Assembly (NCBI GenBank): GCA_030550585.1
Contig: JAUQPB010000006.1
Span: 1-33,173, forward strand
Source of the DNA: Thermoproteota archaeon
Lineage (GTDB): Archaea; Thermoproteota; Thermoprotei_A; Sulfolobales; Ignisphaeraceae
Direction: 5' to 3'
DNA length: 33,173 nucleotides
The notes under the pieces were generated by a model. It had not been told where the DNA came from. It ran no database searches and worked only from the letters and a program-made list of their open reading frames with translations. Position numbers and translations under genes: made by a program. Below, piece after piece: positions 23,311-31,747 of this stretch (position 1 is its first letter; each line of letters starts with the position of its first letter).

Positions 23311-24201
23311 CGAACTGTTTTTCTGGTTGCTCTCCTCGAATATTTTTCTAAGTTCTTCTATGGTGTAGCCAGCCTCTGCATAGAGGTTGTATGGGTGTAT
23401 GCTCTCATAGCTAACAACCTTCACCACTATCCTAGCATCCTTATCTAGACCATCTCTACACAGCTTGTAGATATTGTACATGGCTTCTCTAACAACATCC
23501 TCGACAAATCTAGGCGTTGAAAAAGCCTTTTTAACAAGCCTATACTCATTAACTCTTTTGAGCATGAAGTAGAGTGGTGCTGAAAAAGCATTTAAACCCG
23601 CTTCTACAAGTCTTCTGATATCAATTGTCTTCTCACCTCTTGAAACAACTGTTGCTATAAGCTTTGCCCTCTGGCTATGCGATGGAACGTGAGGCGCTTG
23701 GAGATTCTCTAAGAAGGCGTAGACTTGTTGCACACATGGGCAAACAGTCATCCCCTTGATCTCTACAGATATCGAGTTTAGCTGATGACCGTTTCTATCA
23801 ACCTCAACCATTATGCGTATTTTCACAGGTATGTGATCCTCTACACCAACAAAATCGTCTCTTACTCTATGGAGATAAACAGTTTTCAGCGATGTAGAAG
23901 CCTTCAAAGCGTATTCATGTGACTTAAGCAAGTTCTTCGCCAGTATCTTGAGATAGTCTTCAAGCCTGTTTACATCGCCACTAGCAGACTCTTCAAATGA
24001 TTTTATAACAGCTTCTATGCTTCTAGAAACGTGTACTCCCCTCTGGGTCTTTGGAAGATCTATACAGGCATCCACTTTAACATCTAGGCAATAGCTATTT
24101 CCACTACCCCCTAGACAAACCCTTCTATAAACCCCCTTCACACAGACCTTATCTATATCGAGAGGTACTACAGGGGTAGATCTCTGAACATCTGGCAACA
24201 A
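23299..24201 (-). CDS. mptA: GTP cyclohydrolase MptA (FolE2/type IB family)
   Basis: A 300-residue MptA/FolE2-family enzyme that opens GTP to give dihydroneopterin 2',3'-cyclic phosphate, the entry to archaeal pterins. The signature GMTVCPCVQQV (metal-binding Cys) is followed by APHVPSHSQRAKL, the conserved His-x-Gln-Arg stretch; the N terminus begins PDVQRSTPVVPLDI, as in the family. Start is TTG at 24201, with a second TTG directly after it. It is divergent from mptD, the aldolase later in the pathway; the intervening region holds a 12-base palindrome. MptB, the cyclic phosphodiesterase, is not in this window. Confidence 0.92.
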   Translation of the reverse strand: MLPDVQRSTPVVPLDIDKVCVKGVYRRVCLGGSGNSYCLDVKVDACIDLPKTQRGVHVSRSIEAVIKSFEESASGDVNRLEDYLKILAKNLLKSHEYALKASTSLKTVYLHRVRDDFVGVEDHIPVKIRIMVEVDRNGHQLNSISVEIKGMTVCPCVQQVYAFLENLQAPHVPSHSQRAKLIATVVSRGEKTIDIRRLVEAGLNAFSAPLYFMLKRVNEYRLVKKAFSTPRFVEDVVREAMYNIYKLCRDGLDKDARIVVKVVSYESIHPYNLYAEAGYTIEELRKIFEESNQKNSSLNL

Positions 24202-24241
24202 GTTTGATGACCAACAAATCTAAAGCAAAACAGAATATATT

Positions 24242-24253
24242 TCTAGCGCTAGA
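24242..24253. promoter_or_regulatory. Palindrome TCTAGCGCTAGA between mptA and mptD
   Basis: A 12-base perfect palindrome sits in the 90-base gap between the two divergent pterin genes, next to an AT-rich GAATATATTT at 24231. Its position would allow control of both genes, but even-length palindromes of this size occur several times by chance in 33 kb. Confidence 0.35.
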
Positions 24254-24291
24254 TACAACCAACACAAGAAATGCTGTAAGGCGATATTGAT

Positions 24292-24693
24292 ATGCAAGAT
24301 GATCCAGCATCAAAATATTTCTCGCCGAAGGTAACAGATAGGGAGAGGGCAGCTTTCGAAGCGGGTATAGCAATTGGTATGGCAATACACCAATTCACTG
24401 GAATTCCAATAAGATTTAGAGAAGAGGTAGAACATCTCGAAAAAGCTATAGAATATGCGATCATGTCCCAACCATACAAAAAATTCGCCAAAGTCAAGAT
24501 AGACATTGAGATACCTCCAAATGAGAACCCATATAGATACACAACACTAAGATCGAGCAACATGGATATAACAGTTGTTGTCGAATATGGAAAAGCGTAT
24601 GTGAAAGCCCGTCTAAGATACATACCTGAACTGAGCTACACCCTTGCATACATAGAGGACATTGGAGAGATCAGAGAGGAGACCCAGAGGTAG
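24292..24693 (+). CDS. mptD: Archaeal dihydroneopterin aldolase MptD
   Basis: A 133-residue protein of the MptD family (formerly DUF372), which splits dihydroneopterin to hydroxymethyl-dihydropterin and glycolaldehyde. The recognisable parts are DPASKYFSPKVTDRERAAFEAGIAIG, read as two short segments around Asp4 and Glu23, then MAIHQFTGIPI. Length is standard for the family, which is unrelated to bacterial FolB. Start ATG at 24292 is the first in frame. With mptA divergent and mptE nearby, the window holds three successive activities of the pterin branch. Confidence 0.87.
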   Translation: MQDDPASKYFSPKVTDRERAAFEAGIAIGMAIHQFTGIPIRFREEVEHLEKAIEYAIMSQPYKKFAKVKIDIEIPPNENPYRYTTLRSSNMDITVVVEYGKAYVKARLRYIPELSYTLAYIEDIGEIREETQR

Positions 24694-24761
24694 CCAGCTC
24701 TTGATTATCTAGGCTGGCAATTTTTACTGCTTGCTAAGTAGAAAGCCTGTTTTGAATATTG

Positions 24762-25559
24762 TCAGGGAACTTCAATGGGATTTGAAAGAAGTTTGTTTGC
24801 CAGTGTGTTTAGAGATGATATTGTGATTGCTATGACTGTTACCGGTGCTAGCAACAGGTAGGGGGCTGTAAATATATACTCTCTATACTCGGCAATCATG
24901 TTTCCAAGTGTTGGTGTTGGGGGTTGTACTCCTAGCCCCAAGATGCTTAGAGACGCTTCGAATGCAATGGCATCTGATAGAAGGTATATTGATGTGGTTA
25001 GCAAGGGTTTTGCAAGCTCCCAGACGATATATCTAGTGATGATCCAGCTTGTAGATGCTCCCAAAGCCTTTGCAGCCTCTATATATGGCTTAGTCAAAAT
25101 CTCTTTGGCGGCGGATCTAGAGAATCTGTAGAATATTGGCGCTAGGCTCAACCCAATGGCTATTGAAGCTCCAATTACATTGGGGCCTACAACAATGGAT
25201 ATAGCTGCTGCTGTGAAGAGACCTGGGATAGTGTAGATGGTGTTGAAGAGTATTGAGAGAGCGGAGTCTATATACCCACCAGCAATAGCCGATAGGCCTC
25301 CTAGTACAACGCCTAGAGAAAACGCTATTGCAAGCGAGAGTGCTGCTACTGCAAGGGAGTATCTAATGGCGTATAAGAGTCTTGTGAAAACGTCTCGCCC
25401 CAGAGAATCTGTTCCAAGAATGTGTTGTGTGGATGGGGGTGCCAACCTATTTGAAAGGTCTATGGCTGTTGAAGAATATTTTGTGAATAGCTGCGGAAAG
25501 AGGGAAACAATGATCTCGGCAACGATAATGGCTATAGCTATTTTGGGCCAGACCCCCAT
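24762..25559 (-). CDS. ABC transporter permease, DppC/OppC type
   Basis: A 265-residue inner-membrane permease of the dipeptide/oligopeptide class. It has an N-terminal helix, then the family segment STQHILGTDSLGRDVFTRLLY, five further hydrophobic segments, and the coupling loop YIEAAKALGAS followed by a basic stretch that contacts the ATPase. The C-terminal FEASLSILGLGVQPPTPTLGNMI is typical of DppC. Start ATG at 25559 overlaps the dppB stop as TAATG. No ATPase gene follows: the next gene is mptD on the other strand, so energising subunits must come from elsewhere. Confidence 0.9.
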   Translation of the reverse strand: MGVWPKIAIAIIVAEIIVSLFPQLFTKYSSTAIDLSNRLAPPSTQHILGTDSLGRDVFTRLLYAIRYSLAVAALSLAIAFSLGVVLGGLSAIAGGYIDSALSILFNTIYTIPGLFTAAAISIVVGPNVIGASIAIGLSLAPIFYRFSRSAAKEILTKPYIEAAKALGASTSWIITRYIVWELAKPLLTTSIYLLSDAIAFEASLSILGLGVQPPTPTLGNMIAEYREYIFTAPYLLLAPVTVIAITISSLNTLANKLLSNPIEVP

Positions 25560-26458
25560 TAGCTAGACCCCCTTAGCCTCGGATCCATGTATATATGCAG
25601 AATGTCTGAGACCATGTTCAGAGTTGCCAGAATTATTGAAACAGTTGCTGCCCAGCCAATCAAAACTGGGTAGTCTCTAGATGAAAATGCTTGGAGGAGG
25701 AGAAGACCCATCCCAGGGTAGGCAAAAATAGCTTCTGTAGCCATTGCCCCAGCTATTATCAGCCCAGCTCTATAGAAAACTGTTGTGAGGTAGATGGGCA
25801 GCACATATCTCAGTGCCTTTAGAAAAATCCTGTTTCTCGTCATGCCCAATGCAATATATGCGCCTATGAAGGGCTCTGAATAGGCTTTCTCCAAAAGGCT
25901 CTGGAGAATCTTGTAGAAAACCCCTGTCCCAGCAACAACAAGTGTGGTCAGAGGTAGCCCTATCCCCCCAAAGCCAACAGGCTTTTTGGTGAGGGCTAGG
26001 ACAGCCATTATGGTTACACCCCAGACAGATGTGGGCATCGACGATGATAGCGTTGAGATTGCTGTTGGAAGGAGTGCAATGTCTCTAGCCATGGATAGAT
26101 AGGCAAGCGCTATACACACAAGCGTTGTTATAACTGTTGCTAGAATAGATAGCTTCAAAGAATTCAACAGGCTCTTGAAGACGACTTGGGTAACCGGCTC
26201 AGCAAAAAATATTGATCTCCCCCAATCACCCGTGAAAATCCTTTTCCAATATATGAGAACTTGCATATACAGCGGCTTGTCGAGGCCTAGCCTAGATTCA
26301 ATAGCTTTTCTGACCTCTTCGGACGGCTGTTGCTCACCGTATAGAACGGTTATTGGGTCTCCTGGAAAAAGCCTTGCAATCAAATATATGAGTGCAGTGG
26401 CTATAAGCAGAGTTGCAAAGGCTTTTGCAACGCCATTCGCTATTAGACTCCAAAACAT
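25559..26458 (-). CDS. ABC transporter permease, DppB/OppB type
   Basis: A 299-residue permease pairing with the DppC-type protein. The N terminus carries LIARLFPGDPITVLYGEQ, typical of DppB; six hydrophobic segments follow. The ATPase-contact loop is YIALGMTRNRIFLKALR, and AIFAYPGMGLLLLQAFSSRDYPVL with DPRLRG at the end complete the family pattern. It starts two bases after the stop of the binding-protein gene and overlaps dppC, so the three form one operon. Confidence 0.9.
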   Translation of the reverse strand: MFWSLIANGVAKAFATLLIATALIYLIARLFPGDPITVLYGEQQPSEEVRKAIESRLGLDKPLYMQVLIYWKRIFTGDWGRSIFFAEPVTQVVFKSLLNSLKLSILATVITTLVCIALAYLSMARDIALLPTAISTLSSSMPTSVWGVTIMAVLALTKKPVGFGGIGLPLTTLVVAGTGVFYKILQSLLEKAYSEPFIGAYIALGMTRNRIFLKALRYVLPIYLTTVFYRAGLIIAGAMATEAIFAYPGMGLLLLQAFSSRDYPVLIGWAATVSIILATLNMVSDILHIYMDPRLRGSS

Positions 26459-26460
26459 CT

Positions 26461-28044
26461 CTACTCAACAGTTGTGTTGTCTAGTACAAGCATTTGGAAT
26501 GGGAGTATCTGCAAACCTTTTACATTTGGCTTGGTCGCGACTATAATGTTTTCGAAGTATAGCCATATAGCTGGGGCATCGCTCCACAGAATCTGCTGAG
26601 CCTCTCTATAGAGCAAAGCCCTTCTACTCTCGTTCAACTCAGATGCAATCTCATCCAACAGCCTGTCGTACACAGGGTTGCTGTAGAGAGGCCCGTTTAA
26701 ACTGGCGTTGGTTCTCCAGTATGTGAGTGCGTAGTATAGAGATGATGGGGAGGGACCATATATCGCAAGGTCGAAGTCATGGTCTGTGAAGACCCTTTTC
26801 AGGAATGCTGTGTGCTCCACCTGCTCAATAACAACGTTTATCCCGACTGCCACAAGATACTGTTGTATTGCTTGGGCAAGCTGAACATCCTTGGGGCTTC
26901 TCGTCGACACCAAAAGCCTTAGGGTTTTATTCGTAAACCCAGCCTCCCTCAGAAGCTCAACAGCTTTGGAGACGTTGTACTCGTATGCTTTGAATGTGTA
27001 GACATTTGGGAAAACAGGTGAGACAACACTGTTGGCCACTACGGCAAAGCCTTTCAAAAGGTTTTTAGCTATAGCCTCTCTGTCTACAGCGTAGTTCATA
27101 GCCTGTCTAACACGGGGGTCTGGAACCCTCTTGCAGTTTATAGCAACTAAAACAAGTCTAACACCAGTTGCGTTGTAGACTACCAACCCACTCGACTTTA
27201 GTCTAGCCACATCATCTGGCGACACCCCGACAACCACATCTGCTGAGCCACTCAATATAGATGCTATCCTAGCTGAAGAGCTTGGCAATATGAGGTAAGT
27301 CAACCTTGATATTCTTGGAGCATTACCCCAGTACCTGTCAAACCTTGATAAAATCGCCTTAGACCCCTTCTCATACGACACTAGCTTGAACGGCCCTGTG
27401 CCAATGACATCAGCTGTAGAGTTTATCGGCCCACTCCAGTATTTTTCGGCTATATCCCTAGGCATTATAGCTGTTGCCAAATGCGCTAGATTTTCGATCA
27501 ATGGGGTGAAGGGTTTGGCGAGCACCAGGACGACGGCTGTGGAATTCAAAACAGCGATTCTACTGATAATCGGGTTTCCACTAGAATCCCTCAAAAGCAT
27601 TCTGCCTATTGGCGATATCCTCATAGACCTCTCTAGACTTGCTTTAACATCCCATGCGTCTAACCTCTTACCATTGTGGAAATACACATTGTCTCTGATC
27701 ACAAAAAGCCATGCAGTTTCATTAATCTGTTTATAGGACTTTACAAGCCATGGAACATAGCTGAGCCTCCCATTGTCTAGAACTATCCTAAACAGAGATT
27801 CGTATACCTTTCCAAGAACCTCAAAATCTGCAACACCTTGGGCAAACTGAATGTCTATTGTCGATAAATCGGTTGGGATGGCTATGGTTAGACTCGCCGA
27901 GGTTCCTTGCAGCTCTTGTGTAGAGGCTGTAGCAGGTGTTTGTGTAGCTCGGGGAGGTAACAGATATTCATAGACTAGAAAAATGGATAAAAGTAGTATG
28001 GCCACAACAACAAGTGGTACAATAACCTTAAATGTTTTCCTCAT
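26461..28044 (-). CDS. Peptide/solute-binding protein, family 5, membrane-anchored
   Basis: A 527-residue extracellular substrate-binding protein of the SBP_bac_5 (DppA/OppA/NikA) family. The N terminus is a short basic stretch and one membrane helix (about residues 7-27), then a Pro/Thr/Ser-rich linker that would hold the domain off the cell surface; no lipobox Cys is seen. The domain shows YESLFRI, FHNGKRLDAWDVKASLER, and QAMNYAVDREAI-type segments of the family. ATG 28044 is chosen since GGTGAT lies four bases upstream; GTG 28053 is in frame. Ligand is not predictable: peptides, sugars and nickel are all used in the family. Confidence 0.88.
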   Translation of the reverse strand: MRKTFKVIVPLVVVAILLLSIFLVYEYLLPPRATQTPATASTQELQGTSASLTIAIPTDLSTIDIQFAQGVADFEVLGKVYESLFRIVLDNGRLSYVPWLVKSYKQINETAWLFVIRDNVYFHNGKRLDAWDVKASLERSMRISPIGRMLLRDSSGNPIISRIAVLNSTAVVLVLAKPFTPLIENLAHLATAIMPRDIAEKYWSGPINSTADVIGTGPFKLVSYEKGSKAILSRFDRYWGNAPRISRLTYLILPSSSARIASILSGSADVVVGVSPDDVARLKSSGLVVYNATGVRLVLVAINCKRVPDPRVRQAMNYAVDREAIAKNLLKGFAVVANSVVSPVFPNVYTFKAYEYNVSKAVELLREAGFTNKTLRLLVSTRSPKDVQLAQAIQQYLVAVGINVVIEQVEHTAFLKRVFTDHDFDLAIYGPSPSSLYYALTYWRTNASLNGPLYSNPVYDRLLDEIASELNESRRALLYREAQQILWSDAPAIWLYFENIIVATKPNVKGLQILPFQMLVLDNTTVE

Positions 28045-28160
28045 CTCCATCACCTATCCTATTTTGCTATAGGTAATGATATTAAAACATATTTAAACTT
28101 GTTGTTATAATCTATTTAAATAATTTAAATAGGGTGGCCAAGTGTTTTCCAAGGCAAAGA

Positions 28161-28170
28161 GTTATAAGCT
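28161..28170 (+). promoter_or_regulatory. Candidate TATA box upstream of the C/D-box-like element
   Basis: GTTATAAGCT lies about 44 bases upstream of the C-box-like ATGATGA and has no adjacent protein gene; the next TATA-like box (CTTTTATACT, 28269-28278) fits the CcdA gene instead. It could drive a small RNA. Confidence 0.3.
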
Positions 28171-28202
28171 AGCTGTACAAAACTGGGGTGCAGCATCAAA
28201 TT

Positions 28203-28268
28203 GTGGAGATGATGAATGGGGTCCTCTTTTGTTGATGGGGATGATAGGGGTTAGAGATGCTGAATAGA
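28203..28268 (+). ncRNA. Possible C/D-box guide RNA
   Basis: Within the gap between the binding-protein and CcdA genes, ATGATGA (C box, 28209-28215) is followed by a weak TTGA (D' position, 28232-28235), a weak ATGATAG (C' position, 28241-28247) and CTGA (D box, 28260-28263). The overall length of about 60 bases and the spacing of 12-17 bases between boxes fit archaeal 2'-O-methylation guides. A TATA-like box lies upstream. The internal boxes are imperfect and I could not match the guides to a target, so this is tentative. Confidence 0.3.
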
Positions 28269-28324
28269 CTTTTATACTGTGGCCCTAGTGTTTTAGCTAT
28301 GTCAAGCTGTTTGTGGGTGTGACT

Positions 28325-29005
28325 ATGGATATTAGGTATCTGCTTACACTAATCGTTTTTGGAGCGCTTGTCGATTCTATAGATCCGTGTATCTTCGCTT
28401 TATACATCTCGCTTTTGCTAACATCTTCTGTTAGCGGTTTGAAGCGCGTTTTAAAGATTGCTACTGCCTTTGTATCCTCTGTTTTTTTGGGCTACCTGGT
28501 ATTCGGCGCTATACTCAGGGTTATTGTGGTTTCGTGGCAGGTTCCTAGATGGGTGCTAACAGCTGTTTTGATTGTCTATGCCATTGCCATGCTAATCTAT
28601 ACAATCTTTTTTGAGGGTGAGGGCAGTGAGGCTGTGTGTAGAGAGGATAGAATAGCGTGTAGAATTGCATCTTCGCTAAAATTCGACAGGTTTGCAAAGG
28701 CAGAGACAAGTATACTGGCTGTTTCCCTACTAGGTTTTCTAGCATCTTTCACACTACTCCCATGTAGCGCGGGCATGTACATAGCATTCAACTTTGTGAC
28801 TGCCAACCTCGGCTTGTGGGCCTGGCTACCCCTAGCAATGCTGTATACAGCTATATTCGTTCTCCCCCTAGTCATCATAACAGTAGCCGTCATAGGGCTC
28901 ACCAAGATAAAGAGGGTCTACGAAGCCGCTTTATCGAAGCAGAGAATACTCAAAATAGCTGCTTCAATAGCTATGATAGCCATCGCAATGTGGATAAGCC
29001 TCTAA
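28325..29005 (+). CDS. CcdA/DsbD-like thiol-disulfide membrane transporter
   Basis: A 226-residue membrane protein with about six helices, of the CcdA/DsbD transmembrane family, which moves reducing equivalents across the membrane through two Cys. Both are present: SIDPCIFALYI in the first helix and TLLPCSAGMYI in the fourth. A soluble loop of about 35 residues with two Cys (EAVCREDRIACR) lies between helices three and four. ATG 28325 has GGTG five bases upstream and a TATA-like CTTTTATACT about 50 bases before it; a GTG at 28313 is in frame. It may keep extracytoplasmic thiols reduced or assist cytochrome assembly. Confidence 0.83.
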   Translation: MDIRYLLTLIVFGALVDSIDPCIFALYISLLLTSSVSGLKRVLKIATAFVSSVFLGYLVFGAILRVIVVSWQVPRWVLTAVLIVYAIAMLIYTIFFEGEGSEAVCREDRIACRIASSLKFDRFAKAETSILAVSLLGFLASFTLLPCSAGMYIAFNFVTANLGLWAWLPLAMLYTAIFVLPLVIITVAVIGLTKIKRVYEAALSKQRILKIAASIAMIAIAMWISL

Positions 29006-29108
29006 GAAGATACAGCAATTTGTGTAATCCGCACTACGATCTGCATGCCCTACATGTTGCGAAATAGAATAATAAGCTGCTTTCGAAATATGTGATCGAG
29101 TGGTATGC

Positions 29109-29249
29109 ATGGAAATAGTCTGCGACGAGTATGCGAAGACACACCCATATAGATTTTGCAGAGACTTCTGCTCAGAGAGAGCTGTTGACGCCAACTCCTA
29201 TAGGGTCTGCGTAGAGGAGTGTGTTAAAAGCGTTGGAGAGAAGTGTTGA
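29109..29249 (+). CDS. 46-residue Cys-rich mini-protein with twin CX3C motifs
   Basis: A short gene: ATG at 29109, TGA at 29247-29249, preceded by GTGATCG about ten bases upstream, a strong archaeal ribosome binding site. The product has six Cys in 46 residues: Cys5, then CRDFC (17-21), CVEEC (34-38) and a final Cys46. The two CX3C pairs are 12 residues apart, the layout that in other small proteins forms a disulfide-linked or metal-binding helical hairpin. It follows a CcdA-like thiol transporter by about 100 bases on the same strand. No homology is claimed; it may be a redox substrate or metal chaperone. Confidence 0.6.
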   Translation: MEIVCDEYAKTHPYRFCRDFCSERAVDANSYRVCVEECVKSVGEKC

Positions 29250-29331
29250 TGGACATAGGCTTTGAGGCATTTGATTCACGTTTTAAAGTCCTCTAAGAGT
29301 CTACAGACTTTTTGATGCTGGTGGGCAGACC

Positions 29332-30084
29332 ATGATCTTTGTCGGCTGTTGTGGTTTTTGCATGTCTAGACAGAAATACTATACAATCTTCGATGTTGTC
29401 GAGCTCCAAGAGACCTTCTACGACCCTCCAGACCCGGAGAAGCTGAGGAGGCTAGCTGGCGAGGCGCCACCTGGGTTTGTATTTGCTATGAAGGCTTGGC
29501 AGGCAATTACACACCCACTCGATTCGCCAACATGGAAGAGGACTAGAGTTGTCCCCGACAAGAGCCTTTCCGATAGATACGGGTTTCTAAGGCCGACCAA
29601 AGAGGTTTTCGATGCATGGGAAAGGGTTGTCGAAGGCGCCAAGGCTCTGAATGCGAAGGTGGTTGTTGTTCAGACTCCGCCAAGCTTTGGATACACAGAG
29701 GAGAACTATAGAAACGCTCTAGAGTTCTTCGCATCGGCATCAACACAGAGTTTCTTGATTGGCTGGGAGCCTAGGGGGACATGGCAGCAGAACAGAGATA
29801 AGATAGCCGATATCGTCTCCAGGTTTAGGAATGTCATCCATGTTGTCGATCCCTTCAAAAACCTTCCGGTAGTCGATAAAGAGACAACGTATTTCAGACT
29901 GCATGGAATTGGCGAGGGAGAGGTCAACTACAGGTATAAGTACACAGACCAGGACCTCAAAAACCTCCTCAACATTGTTAGAAGATCTTTGGAGAGAAGC
30001 AAAGAGGTGTTTGTGCTATTCAACAATGTTTATATGGCTCAAGACGCACAGGCGTTCAAGGCATTGGCCAAGGCAATGCAATAG
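29332..30084 (+). CDS. DUF72-family protein (YecE-like TIM barrel)
   Basis: A 250-residue DUF72/YecE-family protein with a TIM-barrel fold and no established reaction. Recognised parts are IFVGCCGF at the N terminus (usually GTSGW or GCCGF), VVELQETFYDPP, FVFAMKAWQAITHP, VVVQTPPSF, and TTYFRLHG near the C terminus, where family members keep an aromatic and basic residue set. Start ATG at 29332 has GGTGGG upstream. The fumarase genes begin 67 bases downstream on the same strand, so co-transcription is possible. Confidence 0.88.
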   Translation: MIFVGCCGFCMSRQKYYTIFDVVELQETFYDPPDPEKLRRLAGEAPPGFVFAMKAWQAITHPLDSPTWKRTRVVPDKSLSDRYGFLRPTKEVFDAWERVVEGAKALNAKVVVVQTPPSFGYTEENYRNALEFFASASTQSFLIGWEPRGTWQQNRDKIADIVSRFRNVIHVVDPFKNLPVVDKETTYFRLHGIGEGEVNYRYKYTDQDLKNLLNIVRRSLERSKEVFVLFNNVYMAQDAQAFKALAKAMQ

Positions 30085-30151
30085 CAGTTTTCCTAGAGAT
30101 CTATCCGCATAGTCTAGGACAGGCCTTGGAGAATAGTTGGTGTGGCTGGAC

Positions 30152-31030
30152 ATGGACTTGAAAGACGCTATAGTCAGAGCTGTTGTAGACGGTCTTCACA
30201 GAGCCGTTGTCTATCTGCCAAAAGATGTTAAGGAGGCTATTAAGAGGGTCTACGAGGAGGAGAAATCACCTACTGCAAAGACCCATCTAGAGGCTATTCT
30301 CAGAAACATCGAGCTTGCTGAGAGGCTTGGCCTGCCACTTTGCCAAGACACTGGGATAATAACATTCTATGTCAGGGTTGGAACCGGGTTTCCAGCTATC
30401 CATCAAATTGAAGAGGCTTTGATCGAAGCTGTTAGAAAGGCTACGTCGACCATTCCTCTAAGACCGAATAGCGTTGACCCTTTCACAAATAGAAATAGTG
30501 GCGATAATACTGGTAGATATGTGCCGGTTATCTTCTGGGACGGTTTTAGAGATGGCGACGGCCTAGAAATAGTTGTTGTTCCGAAGGGGGGTGGCTCTGA
30601 ATACGTCTCGACATTTGCTATGGGCGTTCCGGGCAAGGGTGTTGAGAACATCAAGGAGGTTGTTCTAGACGCTGTTGTCAGGGCCGGTGCAATGCCGTGT
30701 CCACCAACTATAATCGGTGTTGGTATTGGGGGTACAGCTGATCTTGCAATGCATTTGGCTAGGAAGGCGGCTACAGTGAGGAGGGTTGGTTCCAGGAATC
30801 CAGATCCCCATGTGGCAGAGCTTGAGGAGGAGCTGCTGAAAATGGTTAACAGTCTCGGTATAGGGGCTATGGGGATGGGTGGGACAGCGTCGACGGCGCT
30901 GGCAGTTCATATAGAGTATGCCTATAGGCACCCAGCCACATACCCGATAGCAGTAGCTTTTCAGTGTTGGGCTGCTAGAAGAGCTGTTGTAACTATAGAG
31001 CCTAGTGGGAGGTATGAAATAGAGCAGTAG
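30152..31030 (+). CDS. Class I fumarate hydratase, alpha (N-terminal) subunit
   Basis: A 292-residue alpha subunit of the two-subunit, [4Fe-4S] class I fumarase that interconverts fumarate and malate. The three cluster Cys are visible: LPLCQDTG, AMPCPPT and FQCWAARR. NSGDNTGRYVPV and the glycine-rich GVGIGGTADLAMHLARKA are also conserved. ATG 30152 is chosen with GGTG nine bases upstream; a TTG at 30137 is in frame. The beta subunit begins 10 bases after the stop, giving a complete enzyme for a citric-acid-type cycle. Related tartrate dehydratases share the fold, but the archaeal context favours fumarase. Confidence 0.92.
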   Translation: MDLKDAIVRAVVDGLHRAVVYLPKDVKEAIKRVYEEEKSPTAKTHLEAILRNIELAERLGLPLCQDTGIITFYVRVGTGFPAIHQIEEALIEAVRKATSTIPLRPNSVDPFTNRNSGDNTGRYVPVIFWDGFRDGDGLEIVVVPKGGGSEYVSTFAMGVPGKGVENIKEVVLDAVVRAGAMPCPPTIIGVGIGGTADLAMHLARKAATVRRVGSRNPDPHVAELEEELLKMVNSLGIGAMGMGGTASTALAVHIEYAYRHPATYPIAVAFQCWAARRAVVTIEPSGRYEIEQ

Positions 31031-31040
31031 GCGATTTGAT

Positions 31041-31649
31041 GTGGCTGTATATAGGCTTGTAACCCCTCTGAAAGAGGAGGATGTTAGGAGGCTGAGGGTG
31101 GGGGACACCATATACATATCTGGGATTGTGTATACAGCTAGGGATGCCGCCCACAAGAGGCTTTTAGAGTATTTGAGAGAGGGGAGGGAATTGCCCTTCG
31201 ACCTAAGCAACGGTGTCATATATCACTGCGGCCCTGTTGCAGTAAAAGAGGGGGGTGTGTGGAGAATAGTTTCAGCAGGCCCGACAACAAGCATGAGGAT
31301 GGAGCCGTATGAGCATATAGCTATAGAGCGACTGGGTGTTAGAATGGTCATAGGCAAGGGCGGCATGGGTGCCAAAACTGCAGAGGCATGCAAAAGGCAT
31401 GGAGCTGTCTACACAGTGTTTACAGGTGGGGCAGGTGTTCTAGCTGCGCAAGCGATAAAGAGGGTTTTGGATGTCTATTGGCTGGATCTCGGGATGCCAG
31501 AGGCTGTGTGGAAGCTGGAGGTAGAGGATTTCGGGCCACTAACAGTGGCTATAGACTCGACTGGCAGGAACATCATAGACGAGGTCGTGAAGATGGCTGT
31601 TGAGAGAAAGAAGGGGGTTCTAAGCCAAGAACACAATGCGTTAATATAA
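31041..31649 (+). CDS. Class I fumarate hydratase, beta (C-terminal) subunit
   Basis: A 202-residue beta subunit that completes the fumarase active site. Motifs: GDTIYISGIVYTARDAAHKR at the start (TARDAAHKR is diagnostic), YHCGPVA, SAGPTTSMRMEPYE (substrate-binding loop), and VIGKGGMG. The C-terminal swivelling domain carries EDFGPLTVAIDSTG. Start GTG at 31041 keeps the family N terminus; an ATG two bases earlier is out of frame. It is cotranscribed with the alpha subunit. Confidence 0.92.
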   Translation: MAVYRLVTPLKEEDVRRLRVGDTIYISGIVYTARDAAHKRLLEYLREGRELPFDLSNGVIYHCGPVAVKEGGVWRIVSAGPTTSMRMEPYEHIAIERLGVRMVIGKGGMGAKTAEACKRHGAVYTVFTGGAGVLAAQAIKRVLDVYWLDLGMPEAVWKLEVEDFGPLTVAIDSTGRNIIDEVVKMAVERKKGVLSQEHNALI

Positions 31650-31747
31650 GCCCGGCATTGTTGTCAAATTCGCTACCTCTAAAAACACGAGAAGCTCTCT
31701 AAACTCCGAAAGCTGCTTGCCAAACATTTCAATGGGGCTGTGGGGCT

